A DNA stretch of 64,000 bases from an uncultured Sphaerochaeta sp. (GTDB lineage: Bacteria; Spirochaetota; Spirochaetia; Sphaerochaetales; Sphaerochaetaceae): contig NZ_OY763408.1 in the NCBI RefSeq assembly GCF_963667405.1, positions 2,937,757 to 3,001,756 on the forward strand, in the 5' to 3' direction. Below the pieces are notes generated by a model that saw only the letters and a program-made list of their open reading frames with translations, was not told the origin of the DNA and ran no database searches. The position numbers and the translations under genes are program-made. This document shows, piece by piece, positions 32,174 to 41,429 of this stretch. Every line of letters begins with the position of its first letter. The stretch's first letter is position 1.

Positions 32174-33574
32174 ATGAGGATTCCTCTCTTTCATAAGCGT
32201 CCCAAACCTCCCACATTGACGGGAGCCCAGACGACCCATCGAACACAAAAGATCGAGACCCTGAAAGCAGGTCGTCTCGCTTCTCTTGCGCTCTCTTTCA
32301 CCTCCCGCATCATAGAAAGCATCGGAGCCCGGCTTGCAGGCAGCGAGAGTTGCCGCCTTGCCGCCGCAGAGATAGAGAAAGAGTTGGCCTCCTTTTGCGA
32401 CACTGCCGAACAAAGTTCCTTTGAGCTGGAATCGGGGGTCCACTCCTTGCCGCTGAAAGTCGCCGTCATTCTCTATCCGGTGCTTGTGCTGCTTCAGCTC
32501 ATCGGGCTTCCTTATCTCTCGTTCATGCTCTTCCTGCTCTATGGGTGGTATGCAGGAAAAGAGCTGTATCTGTACAAACCTCTCTCCATCCGGTTCCTGA
32601 AACGGGATGAAGGGGTGAACGTGCATGCTGTGCTCCAGCCCAAGGGACCCGTGGAACAGACCATTCTGTTCACCAGTCATCATGACAGTGCACCTCTGTA
32701 TTCCTACAATAGGCTCGATAGGCTCACCTATGCAAAGAAAGTGGGGCTTCCTGTGTTTCTTTTCCTGGGCAGCGGGTTGCTGTCGATGGTTCAGATACTC
32801 TCCGAACTGGTCAGTGGTCTTTTGCTGTTGCCCAATGTTCCCTCGATCGCAAGCCTCATCCTGCTTCTGCTGTTTCTCTTCTCCACCCCCTTGCTTTTGG
32901 GACTCTGGAACTTCCACTCAGAAACAGGCTCCCCTGGTGCGGGAGACAATTTGGTTTCGGTAGGGATGATCATCCAGCTTGCCCGATACTTTCATTGGAA
33001 GCGATCGTGCAATTCCCCCCTCTCTTCCACCCGTCTGGTATTCTGCTCTTTTGATGCGGAGGAAATGGGTTTGCGCGGCTCGCGGGAGTGGTATCGGAAG
33101 AACAGACCGGATCTGGATTCGGCTTTGGTCCTGAACTTCGACTGTGTGTATCATAGTGACCAACTGACATTCTTGGAACGGGACGTGAATGGGCATCAGA
33201 TGCTGGACTCCTCTCTTGCCCGCCGCTGTGCAGAGATTGCCCAATCGATGGGGTATCCGGCAACCTGTGAGTCGATCCCCCGGCTCAGCGGAGGCACCGA
33301 TGCGGCAGAGGCCAGCAGGGCACAGTTGAAAGCCTGTACCCTTACTTCGGTTGGCTGGGATGACAGGACAAAGCCCTCTGTGTATCACACAGAGGATGAT
33401 ACCGTGGATTCCATAGATCCGAAGGCTGTGGAGATGGCGCTTTCGGTTGCCATCCGGCTTGTGGAACTGGTTGACCAAAAGAAGCTCTGGGAAGCAGACC
33501 TGCCCAAGCAAGAGAAACAGAAAGAAGAGGAGAGTGATCCCAAACTGGTCTTCTCAAAACTCACGCATCGGTGA
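32174..33574 (+). CDS. M28-family metallopeptidase with membrane segments
   Basis: A 466-residue protein. A first hydrophobic pair of helices lies near residues 95-125 and a second cluster (VFLFLGSGLLSMV, IASLILLLLFLFSTPLLLG) near 190-245, inserted into the peptidase domain. The zinc aminopeptidase residues are visible: SHHDSAP (His and Asp), GAGDNLVSVG (bridging Asp), SFDAEEMGLRGS (Glu pair), NFDCVY (Asp) and VYHTEDDT (final His). It likely trims peptides at the membrane; the substrate is unknown. The 3' end overlaps the convergent yigZ by 14 bases. Confidence 0.87.
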   Translation: MRIPLFHKRPKPPTLTGAQTTHRTQKIETLKAGRLASLALSFTSRIIESIGARLAGSESCRLAAAEIEKELASFCDTAEQSSFELESGVHSLPLKVAVILYPVLVLLQLIGLPYLSFMLFLLYGWYAGKELYLYKPLSIRFLKRDEGVNVHAVLQPKGPVEQTILFTSHHDSAPLYSYNRLDRLTYAKKVGLPVFLFLGSGLLSMVQILSELVSGLLLLPNVPSIASLILLLLFLFSTPLLLGLWNFHSETGSPGAGDNLVSVGMIIQLARYFHWKRSCNSPLSSTRLVFCSFDAEEMGLRGSREWYRKNRPDLDSALVLNFDCVYHSDQLTFLERDVNGHQMLDSSLARRCAEIAQSMGYPATCESIPRLSGGTDAAEASRAQLKACTLTSVGWDDRTKPSVYHTEDDTVDSIDPKAVEMALSVAIRLVELVDQKKLWEADLPKQEKQKEEESDPKLVFSKLTHR

Positions 33575-34160
33575 ATTGAACCGAACTGCTGCCGTTTGAG
33601 CATTCGGTGAGAAAGGATGCAAGCGTCTCCTTTCCCTCGGAAGGAAGACTTCCCTGCAACGAAACTTCGGTACCGAAATCCTCATGCTCGATGGTCGACT
33701 CCATCTCTATGAGACGTTTTTTAACGATATCATAGAGGTTGTAGGGTATCGTCATGGAAAAGCCTGATTTCTCTACCAAGGGTTCTGTCTTCACCAGTTT
33801 CAGCACTTCCTTGACGCTGTCCCCGTATGCCTTCACCAGACCTCCGGTTCCCAGCAAGGTCCCTCCGAAGTAGCGTACCACCAGCACGAGAATATTGGTT
33901 ATGCCACTGCCTTTGAGAACCTCCAAGGCTGGTCGTCCTGCCGTATTCTTCGGTTCGTGGTCATCACTATAGCTAAAGGTATCCGCCCGTTCTCCAAGAA
34001 TGGCAGCATGTACCACATGGTTTGCTCCTGCATGGAGCGCACGGGTCTGGTTGACCAGTTCCTTGATCTCTGAGGATGTTGTAATGGGAATTGCGATGGA
34101 AATGAAGCGGGACTTGCGCACTTCCAATTCGCATTCGCATCGTTCAAGCAAAAGACGCAT
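33561..34160 (-). CDS. YigZ/IMPACT-family protein
   Basis: A 199-residue protein with the UPF0029 signature: KSRFISIAIPI at the start, HAAILGERADTFSYSDDHEPKNTAGRPAL, and LVVRYFGGTLLGTGGLVKAYGDS. It is a two-domain fold with a C-terminal EF-G-like ferredoxin domain; the bacterial role is unclear, possibly nucleic-acid or ribosome related. ATG 34160 starts at the conserved domain, one base after the aldo/keto reductase stop, so the genes are translationally coupled. Confidence 0.92.
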   Translation of the reverse strand: MRLLLERCECELEVRKSRFISIAIPITTSSEIKELVNQTRALHAGANHVVHAAILGERADTFSYSDDHEPKNTAGRPALEVLKGSGITNILVLVVRYFGGTLLGTGGLVKAYGDSVKEVLKLVKTEPLVEKSGFSMTIPYNLYDIVKKRLIEMESTIEHEDFGTEVSLQGSLPSEGKETLASFLTECSNGSSSVQFTDA

Positions 34161-34161
34161 G

Positions 34162-35079
34162 CTACCACCTGTATCCGAACAGATTATCACAGGAAGCGGG
34201 TATATGAGCGACCAAGCGACCTGCCATCTCATCCAACAACGATTCTTCTTCCTCGTCAAGCACAAGTTCTGTACCGGCCAATGACTCTTTCAGTTGTTGT
34301 GTGGAACGCGCCCCTACCAAGATGGTGGAAAAATTCTGGTGCTGTGCCCAGAGAAGTGCCATCTGGGCAGAGGAACAACCTTTTTTGGTGGCTAGTTGAC
34401 CAAGCGTATCCAGTAGTTTCAGGAAGGATGGGTAGACTTCCGGTGCATAGACATAGAGTGATGCCCGCCCGTCATGGGGTTTTTCGCGATGATGGCCTCC
34501 CAAGAGCCCCAGTCCGAGAGGACTGTACCCCACCAGTTTGAGGGAACGTTCCTTGGCAAAGGCTTTAGTTGCTGCCAGTTCTCGTATCCAGAGCAGGGAA
34601 CAGGGAACCTGCAGGTAGGTGAACGGTATGTCGTCAAGTGTGTTCAGCAGATCAAGGGGAGTATTGCAAAGCCCTAGGGTACGCACGAGTCCTTCCTCAA
34701 CCAACTGGTATGCAGAGGCAAGGATTGGCTTCAGGGGAATGGTGCTGCTTGGCCAGTGCAGATAGAGGGTGTCGAGGTAATCGGTCTTCAGTCTTGCCAG
34801 ACTCTTCTCCACATCCTGCCTGACGGTCGCAACCGTCTTGGGCATGAATTTGGAGGAGATATGCACTTCGCTTCGGTTTGGAAGGGAGGCAAGGACTGAG
34901 CCTATGCGTTGCTCGCTCAGCCCATTGCCGTATGCGGGAGCTGTATCGATGTGACGGATTCCCCGAGCAAGGGCGAACCGCAGCAGTGTTTGGGCCTTCT
35001 CTTCCCCGGCTTCCGTCCAGAACCCGTGGGAAGGACCGAACTGCCAGGTGCCCAGACCCAACTCAGATCTCTTCATCAT
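34162..35079 (-). CDS. Aldo/keto reductase
   Basis: A 305-residue NAD(P)H-dependent oxidoreductase with the TIM-barrel AKR fold. The catalytic tetrad is visible: Asp in HIDTAPAYGNG, the following Tyr, Lys in ISSKFM and His in YLHWPSS. The cofactor segment GARSTQQLKESL lies near the C-terminus. The substrate is unknown. It overlaps the upstream Nudix gene by 17 bases and is followed by yigZ, forming a three-gene operon. Confidence 0.93.
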   Translation of the reverse strand: MMKRSELGLGTWQFGPSHGFWTEAGEEKAQTLLRFALARGIRHIDTAPAYGNGLSEQRIGSVLASLPNRSEVHISSKFMPKTVATVRQDVEKSLARLKTDYLDTLYLHWPSSTIPLKPILASAYQLVEEGLVRTLGLCNTPLDLLNTLDDIPFTYLQVPCSLLWIRELAATKAFAKERSLKLVGYSPLGLGLLGGHHREKPHDGRASLYVYAPEVYPSFLKLLDTLGQLATKKGCSSAQMALLWAQHQNFSTILVGARSTQQLKESLAGTELVLDEEEESLLDEMAGRLVAHIPASCDNLFGYRW

Positions 35080-36001
35080 CCTCTTCCAGGGTTATGCGCT
35101 TATCCACCATCACCTGGTCATCAAAGATGAAGAAACCTTCAAACCGTTTTCCTTCCATCGCAAGGGGAAGCCAATGCAGGTCATCAGCCCACATCCTGTC
35201 GTAGGGAATCTCGCTGACCGGACACCAGAAGGGTCTGGCTTCATCGGTCTCCTGCATCTCCCCTTCGTAGGTGTCGGCAAAGTAGACATAGCCACGTTCT
35301 GCAAGCCCGTCACGGAATTGGAAGTTCAGCTTGCCCACCAACCTCAGGTTGTCAACAGAGAGGTGCGTCTCCTCTGTGAACTCTCGCTTGGCAGCCTCAA
35401 GTGCTGTCTCTGTTTCCTCAATGTGTCCGCCCGGTGCATTGACCAAGCCCTTTCCAAGGCCAGTTTTCTTGTCAATCAGCAGGACCTTGTCTTCATGGAA
35501 GAGGTAGGTGATGACACAGATTTCCGTTGGTTCCCAGACATCCCAGTCGATATCGTCAACCGAGGCGGCATCCTTATCGGTGCTCACCAAAACTGCGGGT
35601 GTCTCGCTCGTTTTCTGTGCTTTCTCCTCACGCTTGGCAGCTTCCTCAGGATGTGCCTTGTCATAGCAGTCCTGGCAAAGGTTGTCATCGTGCCCGATGA
35701 CATGGTTGAAGTCCAGGCGGGCGTTGCACTCAACACAGTGCAGGCGGAACGGAAGAGCCTTATTTCTCAGGAAGTAGAGCAGTGCCACACACACCAGAGC
35801 AACCACCCATGCAAGGTTGTGATTCCAATCCCTGGCGAGGATGGTCACCACCCCTACTTCAAAGAGCAGGAGAATGGAAGCCAAATAGATGGTAGCGAAC
35901 CGCTTCTTGTTGGTCCCAGGAATTTTTCGCTGGGTGAAATTGAGCAGAAGGATGGCGATCAGAGCCCAAGTATAGTATTGTTCGATGGTTTGCAAGATCA
36001 T
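35063..36001 (-). CDS. Membrane-anchored zinc-ribbon Nudix hydrolase
   Basis: A 312-residue protein with an unusual domain order. Three hydrophobic helices (about 12-25, 37-57 and 63-80) are followed by a four-cysteine zinc ribbon (CVEC at about 89-92, CQDC about 20 residues later), an acidic linker, and a C-terminal Nudix domain. The Nudix box reads GGHIEETETALEAAKREFTE with the catalytic REFTEET. The C-terminal part resembles MTH1-like oxidised-purine nucleotide hydrolases (WADDLHWLPLAMEGKRFEG). It may clean the nucleotide pool or hydrolyse another nucleoside diphosphate near the membrane. It heads an operon with the aldo/keto reductase and yigZ. Confidence 0.85.
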   Translation of the reverse strand: MILQTIEQYYTWALIAILLLNFTQRKIPGTNKKRFATIYLASILLLFEVGVVTILARDWNHNLAWVVALVCVALLYFLRNKALPFRLHCVECNARLDFNHVIGHDDNLCQDCYDKAHPEEAAKREEKAQKTSETPAVLVSTDKDAASVDDIDWDVWEPTEICVITYLFHEDKVLLIDKKTGLGKGLVNAPGGHIEETETALEAAKREFTEETHLSVDNLRLVGKLNFQFRDGLAERGYVYFADTYEGEMQETDEARPFWCPVSEIPYDRMWADDLHWLPLAMEGKRFEGFFIFDDQVMVDKRITLEEDDEEI

Positions 36002-36007
36002 GTAGCT

Positions 36008-36036
36008 AGGGTATAGGGCTCTTCCCCCTTCGTCAA
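36008..36036 (-). promoter_or_regulatory. Predicted promoter of the Nudix operon (leaderless geometry)
   Basis: On the minus strand, TTGACG (36036-36031), then a -10 hexamer that is either TACCCT at 17-base spacing or TATACC at 15-base spacing, leaving 6 or 8 bases before the ATG at 36001. No Shine-Dalgarno sequence lies in that gap. Confidence 0.45.
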
Positions 36037-36116
36037 GCTCGAGCCACTATTCTCGTTGAAGGCACTGCAATTTTAGAGTAAGCTTGCTATAGTATCTGAT
36101 GCCATGGAGGATGCCA

Positions 36117-36782
36117 ATGAAACAAGATGATATCGCCAAGTATATCGATCACACGGTGCTCGCAGCGAATGCGACTCGAGACAAGATTGAACAGATTTGC
36201 AAGGAAGCTGACCAGTACCACTTCGCATCGGTCTGTGTGAACAGCTGTTGGGTTGATCTGTGTGCAAAGCTTCTGGAAAAGAGCGAGGTGATGGTGTGCA
36301 CCGTGGTCGGATTCCCCTTGGGGGCAATGTCCACCGAAAGCAAGGCCTATGAAGCCAAGAAGGCCGTGCTGGCTGGGGCTGACGAAGTTGATATGGTCAT
36401 CAACATCGGGCATCTGAAGAACCATGATGATGACTTGGTGCAGGATGATATTGCTGCAGTAAAGGCGGTTTGTGGGAAGGCTCATCTGAAAGTGATCATC
36501 GAGACGTGCTTGCTGACTGATGAGGAGAAGGTGCGGGCTTGCAGGATTGCCAAGCTAGCCGGTGCAGACTTTGTGAAAACCTCCACAGGATTCTCCACTG
36601 GTGGGGCAACCGTTGAGGACATCAAGCTGATGCGCAAGACAGTAGGGCCTGAGTTGGGAGTCAAAGCCTCAGGTGGCGTACGCACCTATGCGGATGCGAA
36701 GGCGATGATTGATGCAGGAGCTACCAGAATCGGAGCCAGTGCCGGCATTGCCATCGTAGAGGGCCAGCATGGGGCGAATTGA
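36117..36782 (+). CDS. deoC: Deoxyribose-phosphate aldolase
   Basis: A 221-residue TIM-barrel aldolase that splits 2-deoxyribose-5-phosphate to acetaldehyde and glyceraldehyde 3-phosphate. Signatures are [37 protein letters not shown] with the Schiff-base Lys, and [19 protein letters not shown] 6 bases before the ATG at 36117 fixes the start. A TATAGT hexamer lies at 36088, but I find no well-placed -35 box. It overlaps the next gene by 14 bases, linking it to nucleoside salvage. Confidence 0.95.
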   Translation: MKQDDIAKYIDHTVLAANATRDKIEQICKEADQYHFASVCVNSCWVDLCAKLLEKSEVMVCTVVGFPLGAMSTESKAYEAKKAVLAGADEVDMVINIGHLKNHDDDLVQDDIAAVKAVCGKAHLKVIIETCLLTDEEKVRACRIAKLAGADFVKTSTGFSTGGATVEDIKLMRKTVGPELGVKASGGVRTYADAKAMIDAGATRIGASAGIAIVEGQHGAN

Positions 36783-37911
36783 GCAGAAGACTGGGGGGAC
36801 GGATTTTCTCAAGAGCCTGGGGTTTCCCACACTTGATGTCCATGATACGTTCTCCCATTTCGATTTTACCTTGCCTGGACGAAGAGTCCTGCTTATAGGT
36901 CCCATGGGTTCGGGCAAAACTGAGTTTGCAGCCCGGGTATGGCGTGATGCGGCAATCGCCCAAAAGAAGGGTGAGAAAGTCCGCTCCCTTACCAGCAGTG
37001 GCGAGGTTGACCGACGCAAGGTGTTTTTCATCCGCTCTGAAATTGACGGGGCCCGTTTCTCCGACTATCCCGAGGATGCTCTCTGTTACCGAAGCGGGTA
37101 CGTCAGTTGTGGGGAAAATATCGCCAGGATCCGGGACTCATTCGGTCTTGAACGAGTGCTTGCCGACAATCCGACAGTCGGTACCTTCATCATTGATGAG
37201 GCATCATTTTTTGACGAGCGGCTGGCTTATGTGGTGCGCAACCACAGCTACGAGCGTGGGGTGATGTTCATTTTCCCCACCCTTATCCTCAATTTCCGCA
37301 GGGACCTCTTCAACTCAACGGCCCGGTTGATGCTCGACATTGCAACTGATGTGATTCCCTTGACCGCCTACTGCGAGCATCCTGATTGCATCAATGATGC
37401 CTTTTATACCTACCGCTACTATCAGGTGGAAGGAAAGGAGTGCCCGGCACTCTATTTTGATCCCCTGATCATTGTCGGAGGGGATTCGCATAAGGACAGC
37501 TCCCTTGAACCCAACTACGCCGCCCGTTGTGACGAACACCACTACCTTCCGGGCAAGGAGTATACCTTCTTCCATCTGAAGCCACTGGGAGAGGCAGCTG
37601 CCCGTGGGGAAGAGAAACCTCTGAAAACCGAGCTGTATGCACTCAAGCATGACATCAAGCAGTCGATGCTCTACCAGAACTTCTGTGAGCGGTACCGTGG
37701 TCGCAAGGATGAGGAAATCTTCTTCAATGCACTCAAGCCGCAGAATATCGCGGAAAAGGCTTTGATTTTCCTCTTCTGTGAGCAGAATCTTGTTCCCGAG
37801 GAGCTCTTGCTGCGGCTGGTTTCAGACCTTGATCTCGACACTGCATATCTGGGCAAGGTTCTTGCCGACAACAAGCGCCCTGTCTCCTTTGCACAGCCCT
37901 TCCTTTTTTAG
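36769..37911 (+). CDS. Thymidine-kinase-like P-loop protein with long C-terminal extension
   Basis: A 380-residue protein. The first half looks like a type II thymidine kinase: P-loop [11 protein letters not shown] (about 44-54), Walker [13 protein letters not shown], the lasso-like [15 protein letters not shown] with a CxxxxC pair, and [12 protein letters not shown] where TKs have their last zinc Cys or His residues. Normal TKs are about 190-230 residues; the remaining 140 residues (from PLGEAAARG) are unfamiliar and helical. The 14-base overlap with deoC supports a role in deoxynucleoside metabolism. Whether it phosphorylates thymidine is unproven. Confidence 0.75.
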   Translation: MGRIEQKTGGTDFLKSLGFPTLDVHDTFSHFDFTLPGRRVLLIGPMGSGKTEFAARVWRDAAIAQKKGEKVRSLTSSGEVDRRKVFFIRSEIDGARFSDYPEDALCYRSGYVSCGENIARIRDSFGLERVLADNPTVGTFIIDEASFFDERLAYVVRNHSYERGVMFIFPTLILNFRRDLFNSTARLMLDIATDVIPLTAYCEHPDCINDAFYTYRYYQVEGKECPALYFDPLIIVGGDSHKDSSLEPNYAARCDEHHYLPGKEYTFFHLKPLGEAAARGEEKPLKTELYALKHDIKQSMLYQNFCERYRGRKDEEIFFNALKPQNIAEKALIFLFCEQNLVPEELLLRLVSDLDLDTAYLGKVLADNKRPVSFAQPFLF

Positions 37912-37971
37912 AAGGGCGGAAATGTGCAAAAACACGTCAAGAAAGAGCCTTGAGCGCTTTGTTGGCGTGGT

Positions 37972-38850
37972 TCAGTATGTAGAGAGGAGCGAGAGGGTAT
38001 CGGCCAAGGTTGCAGGGTTTGCATTCTCAAGCAAGGCTGGGACCTCAATCGACCGTTTTCTCAGTTCGGAGAACAGGTCCTTCCAGTCGAAGACCCCTTC
38101 GCCGACGGGAAGGTCCCCGATTTTGTAGCCATTGGAGTCTAGGCGATAATCCTTGACATGGAGGGCTGCAATGCGTGGACCGAAGGCATCGAGGGCTGCG
38201 TTGACGAAGGTTCGCTGAGCCTCAATCGACGGCTTGCCCCTGCTGCTTCCATCCTGTTCGGCCAGGCCTGTCCACGGTACGAGGTTGATCGGGTCGTAGA
38301 TGACCTTGAGGTGGGGGGTGTCGAACTTTTCCACCAAAGCGGCCATCCGTTCTATGGTGCTTATCGTGTGCTGTTTGCTTACCGCTTCAACCCCAACGAT
38401 GGCATCATACTTGACTGCAGCCTCCACAAGGCGTTCAATGCTCCGGTAGAGGACATCGAGTACCTTTGGTTCTGCAGTATCAGGGTGGAAGGAGCAGTCA
38501 GCATTGAGCGAGCCGGTTTCGGTTCCTACCAAGGGGCAGCCAAGGAGATTGGCAAACTTGAGGTGTTGTTCGAATGAGGAGAGCTGCTCGTCCCTGATTG
38601 CCTTATCCGGATGAACCGGATTGATGTAGCAGCCAAAGACCGCTACAGAGGCACCTTTGGCAGCAAGCTCATCATGCAGGTTCTTGATGAATGCTTCGGT
38701 GTAGGAACTGGACATGGGGGCATCCCTGAGCACCTTGCGGATGGCAAGCTGGATGGGAATGGAAGGCCCATAGGTGGCGATGGCCGAAGCCAACTGTGTT
38801 GCTGAATCGAATGTGCCCAAGTCATGGGCTCTGAATCCTAGGTGTTTCAT
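37972..38850 (-). CDS. Sugar phosphate isomerase/epimerase (xylose isomerase-like TIM barrel)
   Basis: A 292-residue AP-endonuclease-2 family TIM barrel. Conserved metal-binding elements include VGTETGS, IVGVEAVSKQHT, KVIYDPINLV and IAALHVKDYR, then VGEGVFDWKDLF. Such enzymes epimerise keto sugars or inositol derivatives; the substrate is unknown. It is divergent from the GH28 gene by 57 bases, which suggests a role in the same carbohydrate route. A TACAAT hexamer 6 bases before ATG 38850 points to a leaderless mRNA. A longer upstream frame runs through the GH28 gene and was discarded. Confidence 0.87.
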   Translation of the reverse strand: MKHLGFRAHDLGTFDSATQLASAIATYGPSIPIQLAIRKVLRDAPMSSSYTEAFIKNLHDELAAKGASVAVFGCYINPVHPDKAIRDEQLSSFEQHLKFANLLGCPLVGTETGSLNADCSFHPDTAEPKVLDVLYRSIERLVEAAVKYDAIVGVEAVSKQHTISTIERMAALVEKFDTPHLKVIYDPINLVPWTGLAEQDGSSRGKPSIEAQRTFVNAALDAFGPRIAALHVKDYRLDSNGYKIGDLPVGEGVFDWKDLFSELRKRSIEVPALLENANPATLADTLSLLSTY

Positions 38851-38856
38851 GGGAAA

Positions 38857-38885
38857 ATTGTAGGCGTTCGGCAGGGAAAAGTAAA
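38857..38885 (-). promoter_or_regulatory. Predicted promoter of the isomerase/epimerase gene (leaderless geometry)
   Basis: On the minus strand, TTTACT (38885-38880), 17 bases and TACAAT (38862-38857), then 6 bases (TTTCCC) to the ATG at 38850. There is no Shine-Dalgarno sequence. Confidence 0.6.
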
Positions 38886-38907
38886 GGAAACGTAAGGAGA
38901 TGATATT

Positions 38908-40269
38908 GTGAAGGAGTTTGCACTCAGCGAATTTGGGGCACAAGGAAACGGCACGTTTGACAATACACAGGTCTTTGAAAAGGCTTTTCAGGCAGTCTGT
39001 GACGGAGGCGTATTGCACATTGGAAAGGGAACCTACCTCACCGGTCCTCTGTGTCTCAAGGGAAAGGAAATCGTTCTTGATTTCGCAGAAGGCTCGGTCA
39101 TCCGCTTTATTGCTGACGAAACGCTGTACCGGCCGGTCCTCTCGCGCTGGGAGGGAGTGAATTGCTACTGCATGCATCCCTGCTTTCTCATCACCGAGAG
39201 CGATGGCATCATTCTCAAGGGAAACGGTGTCATCGAAGGCAATGGAAGCTTGTGGTGGAAGAAGGCAAACGAGAAGAGGAACACCCAAATGGGCCCTGTC
39301 TCCCCTATGGAGCAGGAGCTTGCCCGACTCAATCTCGGGTATGAGACACAGCAAGGGGGAGGGGGAGGCCGGCAAAGCCAGTTCCTGCGTCCGCCCTTGG
39401 TGCAGATCCTGAGGAGTAATAATGTGAAGCTTGAAGGCCTGACCCTCCAGGACAGCCCCTTCTGGACACTCCACCCTCTCTACAGCACCAATGTGATCCT
39501 GAAGGATATGAAAATCCACAACCCCAAGGATGCCCCCAATACCGATGGCATCGATGTTGACTCCTGCGGTTTTGTCACCATCAAGGATTGCGACGTGGAT
39601 GTGGGAGATGATGGGATAGCGCTCAAGAGCGGCAGTGGACCTGACGGGATTGCCACGGGCCTTTCAACCCACGATGTCCTCATCCAGGGATGTACTGTCA
39701 GGAATGCCCATGGGGGAGCGGTCATCGGCAGTGAAACTGCAGCAGGCATCCATGCTGTCAAGGTGCAGGATTGCTTCTTCGATGGAACCGATCGGGGAAT
39801 CCGGATCAAGACTCGACGAGGCAGGGGAGGAGCAATTTCCAACCTCCATTTCTCAGCCATCCGAACGAGAAGAAACCTCTGTGCACTCACCCTGAATATG
39901 TACTATCGCTGTGGAAGTCTGGACCCGGAGGAGTTCTCCTTGCAAAAAATGCCGGTTGTCTCCACAACCCCAAGCATTGCAGATGTCCTCATTGAGAATT
40001 GCCGCATGGAAGAGTGCACCGCTTCTGCTGCCTTCATTGTCGGTCTTCCCGAACAACCGATCAGAGGTCTGGAGATTCGAAACTGCTTCTTCTCAGTTGC
40101 CGAAGAGCATCTTCAGGATGTCAATGAGAGCGAGATGTATGCAGGTCTTCCCACTCCAAGCTCACGAGGGATTCGGTTGCGAAATGCATCCTATACGCTC
40201 AAGGATGTGGTGGTGGAAGGCACTGATCAGCCGTTCTGCATAGAAGATGGGGTTGTCTCCCTCTCCTAG
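38908..40269 (+). CDS. Glycoside hydrolase family 28 (polygalacturonase-like), cytoplasmic
   Basis: A 453-residue right-handed beta-helix enzyme. GH28 catalytic motifs are all present: APNTDGIDVDS (NTD), VGDDGIALKSG (DD), NAHGGAVIGSE (in place of the usual G-H-G) and RGIRIKTRRGRGG (RIK). It lacks a signal peptide, so it probably attacks galacturonate-containing oligosaccharides already in the cell. The GTG start at 38908 has AAGGAG 8 bases upstream. Products would enter the uxa-kdg route encoded further downstream. Confidence 0.92.
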   Translation: MKEFALSEFGAQGNGTFDNTQVFEKAFQAVCDGGVLHIGKGTYLTGPLCLKGKEIVLDFAEGSVIRFIADETLYRPVLSRWEGVNCYCMHPCFLITESDGIILKGNGVIEGNGSLWWKKANEKRNTQMGPVSPMEQELARLNLGYETQQGGGGGRQSQFLRPPLVQILRSNNVKLEGLTLQDSPFWTLHPLYSTNVILKDMKIHNPKDAPNTDGIDVDSCGFVTIKDCDVDVGDDGIALKSGSGPDGIATGLSTHDVLIQGCTVRNAHGGAVIGSETAAGIHAVKVQDCFFDGTDRGIRIKTRRGRGGAISNLHFSAIRTRRNLCALTLNMYYRCGSLDPEEFSLQKMPVVSTTPSIADVLIENCRMEECTASAAFIVGLPEQPIRGLEIRNCFFSVAEEHLQDVNESEMYAGLPTPSSRGIRLRNASYTLKDVVVEGTDQPFCIEDGVVSLS

Positions 40270-40282
40270 GGCGAACATGAAG

Positions 40283-40316
40283 CAGGCTGCCGTTTGTTGG
40301 CAGCCTGTCTTCTCTT
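40283..40316 (+). terminator. Hairpin between convergent GH28 and ABC ATPase genes
   Basis: The perfect 9-bp stem CAGGCTGCC (40283-40291) / GGCAGCCTG (40299-40307) lies between two stop codons. Only a T-rich stretch (TCTTCTCTTT) follows on the plus strand, so termination strength is uncertain. Confidence 0.6.
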
Positions 40317-40317
40317 T

Positions 40318-41418
40318 CTATGCTTCGTTCTTGTTCAGAAGCCGGACCCGGTCGGCCGTGAAGTCAATCGAGACGGCCTCCCCTTCCTTGAACACCTTCT
40401 TGGCATGGGGGTCGTCGATCTGGACAAGGACTTCACCAAAGGATGTATGTATGAATGCCTCAAGGCTGTTGCCGAGATAAACATTCATCCTGACCTTGCC
40501 CTCAATCTTTCCGGCGCCACTCTCCACAACTCTCAAGGATTCGGGACGAGCCATGAGAACGGCATCACTGCCGACCTCAACATCATCGGCCGCACGTTCA
40601 ACCAGGACTTCCTTATCGCCAAGCTGGCAAGTCCAGACTTTCTTGTCATGTTTTGTTACGGTGACGGGGAAGAACGCAGCCTTGCCGACGAATCCGGCAA
40701 CAAAGCGGGAGTTTGGATCCTCATAAATCTCACTGGGTGAGCCTATCTGGCGAATATACCCGTTCTTCATGACTACCACACGGTCGGAAAGGCTCATTGC
40801 CTCAACCCTGTCGTGGGTGACATACACAGCGGTGATGCCCAGCTCCTTCTGGATCTTGCGGATTTCAACGCGCATCTGCTCCCGCAGCAGCGCGTCGAGG
40901 TTCGAGAGCGGTTCATCCAACAGCAGGACGGATGGGGTGACGATGAGGCTGCGGGCCAGAGCCACGCGCTGCTGCTGACCTCCAGAGAGCTTGGAAGGGG
41001 CACGATCGCCATAGGTTGCAAGACCAACCAGCTCCAAAGTCTCATTGACCCGTTTGGTGATTTCCTCTTGCGGAACCTTTCTCAGCTTCAGACCATAGGC
41101 GACATTGTCAAAGACCGTCATATGGGGGAAGAGGCCGTAGCTCTGGAACATGGTTGCCGTGTCACGCTTGTTCGGCGGCAGCATGGTCACTTCCTCGTTG
41201 CCGATGTAGATTTTTCCTTCGGTGGGAAGCTCAAATCCTGCAATCATCCGCAAGGTGGTGGTTTTTCCGCAACCGGAGGGACCGAGCAAGGTCACCAGTT
41301 CTCCCGGTTCGATGACAAAGTGCGAATCATTGACAGCAATGACGTCAGCCTTTCCTTTTACGTCCTTGAATTTCTTTGTTACATGCTCAAGGGTTACCGA
41401 TACGCTTTTCTTTTCCAT
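40318..41418 (-). CDS. ABC transporter ATP-binding protein (iron(III)/Fbp-type importer)
   Basis: A 366-residue ATPase with Walker A LLGPSGCGKTTTL, signature LSGGQQQRVALARS, Walker B VLLLDEPLSNLDA and the switch His in VYVTHDRVEA, followed by a C-terminal TOBE-like regulatory domain. It energises import through the adjacent permease (11-base gap). This class (CUT1/Fbp-like) serves iron(III), phosphonate, spermidine or sugar systems; the binding protein points to the iron(III)/AfuA group. It is the last gene of the three-gene transporter operon. Confidence 0.93.
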   Translation of the reverse strand: MEKKSVSVTLEHVTKKFKDVKGKADVIAVNDSHFVIEPGELVTLLGPSGCGKTTTLRMIAGFELPTEGKIYIGNEEVTMLPPNKRDTATMFQSYGLFPHMTVFDNVAYGLKLRKVPQEEITKRVNETLELVGLATYGDRAPSKLSGGQQQRVALARSLIVTPSVLLLDEPLSNLDALLREQMRVEIRKIQKELGITAVYVTHDRVEAMSLSDRVVVMKNGYIRQIGSPSEIYEDPNSRFVAGFVGKAAFFPVTVTKHDKKVWTCQLGDKEVLVERAADDVEVGSDAVLMARPESLRVVESGAGKIEGKVRMNVYLGNSLEAFIHTSFGEVLVQIDDPHAKKVFKEGEAVSIDFTADRVRLLNKNEA

Positions 41419-41429
41419 GGATCACCACC

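Noticed and set aside
36056..36093. Promoter for deoC using TTGAAG and TATAGT
   Set aside because: The spacer would be 26 bases, too long for a sigma-70-type promoter. Only the -10 match is credible.
38851..39519. N-terminal extension of the sugar isomerase
   Set aside because: It would run antisense through the GH28 coding region and add non-homologous sequence before the barrel.
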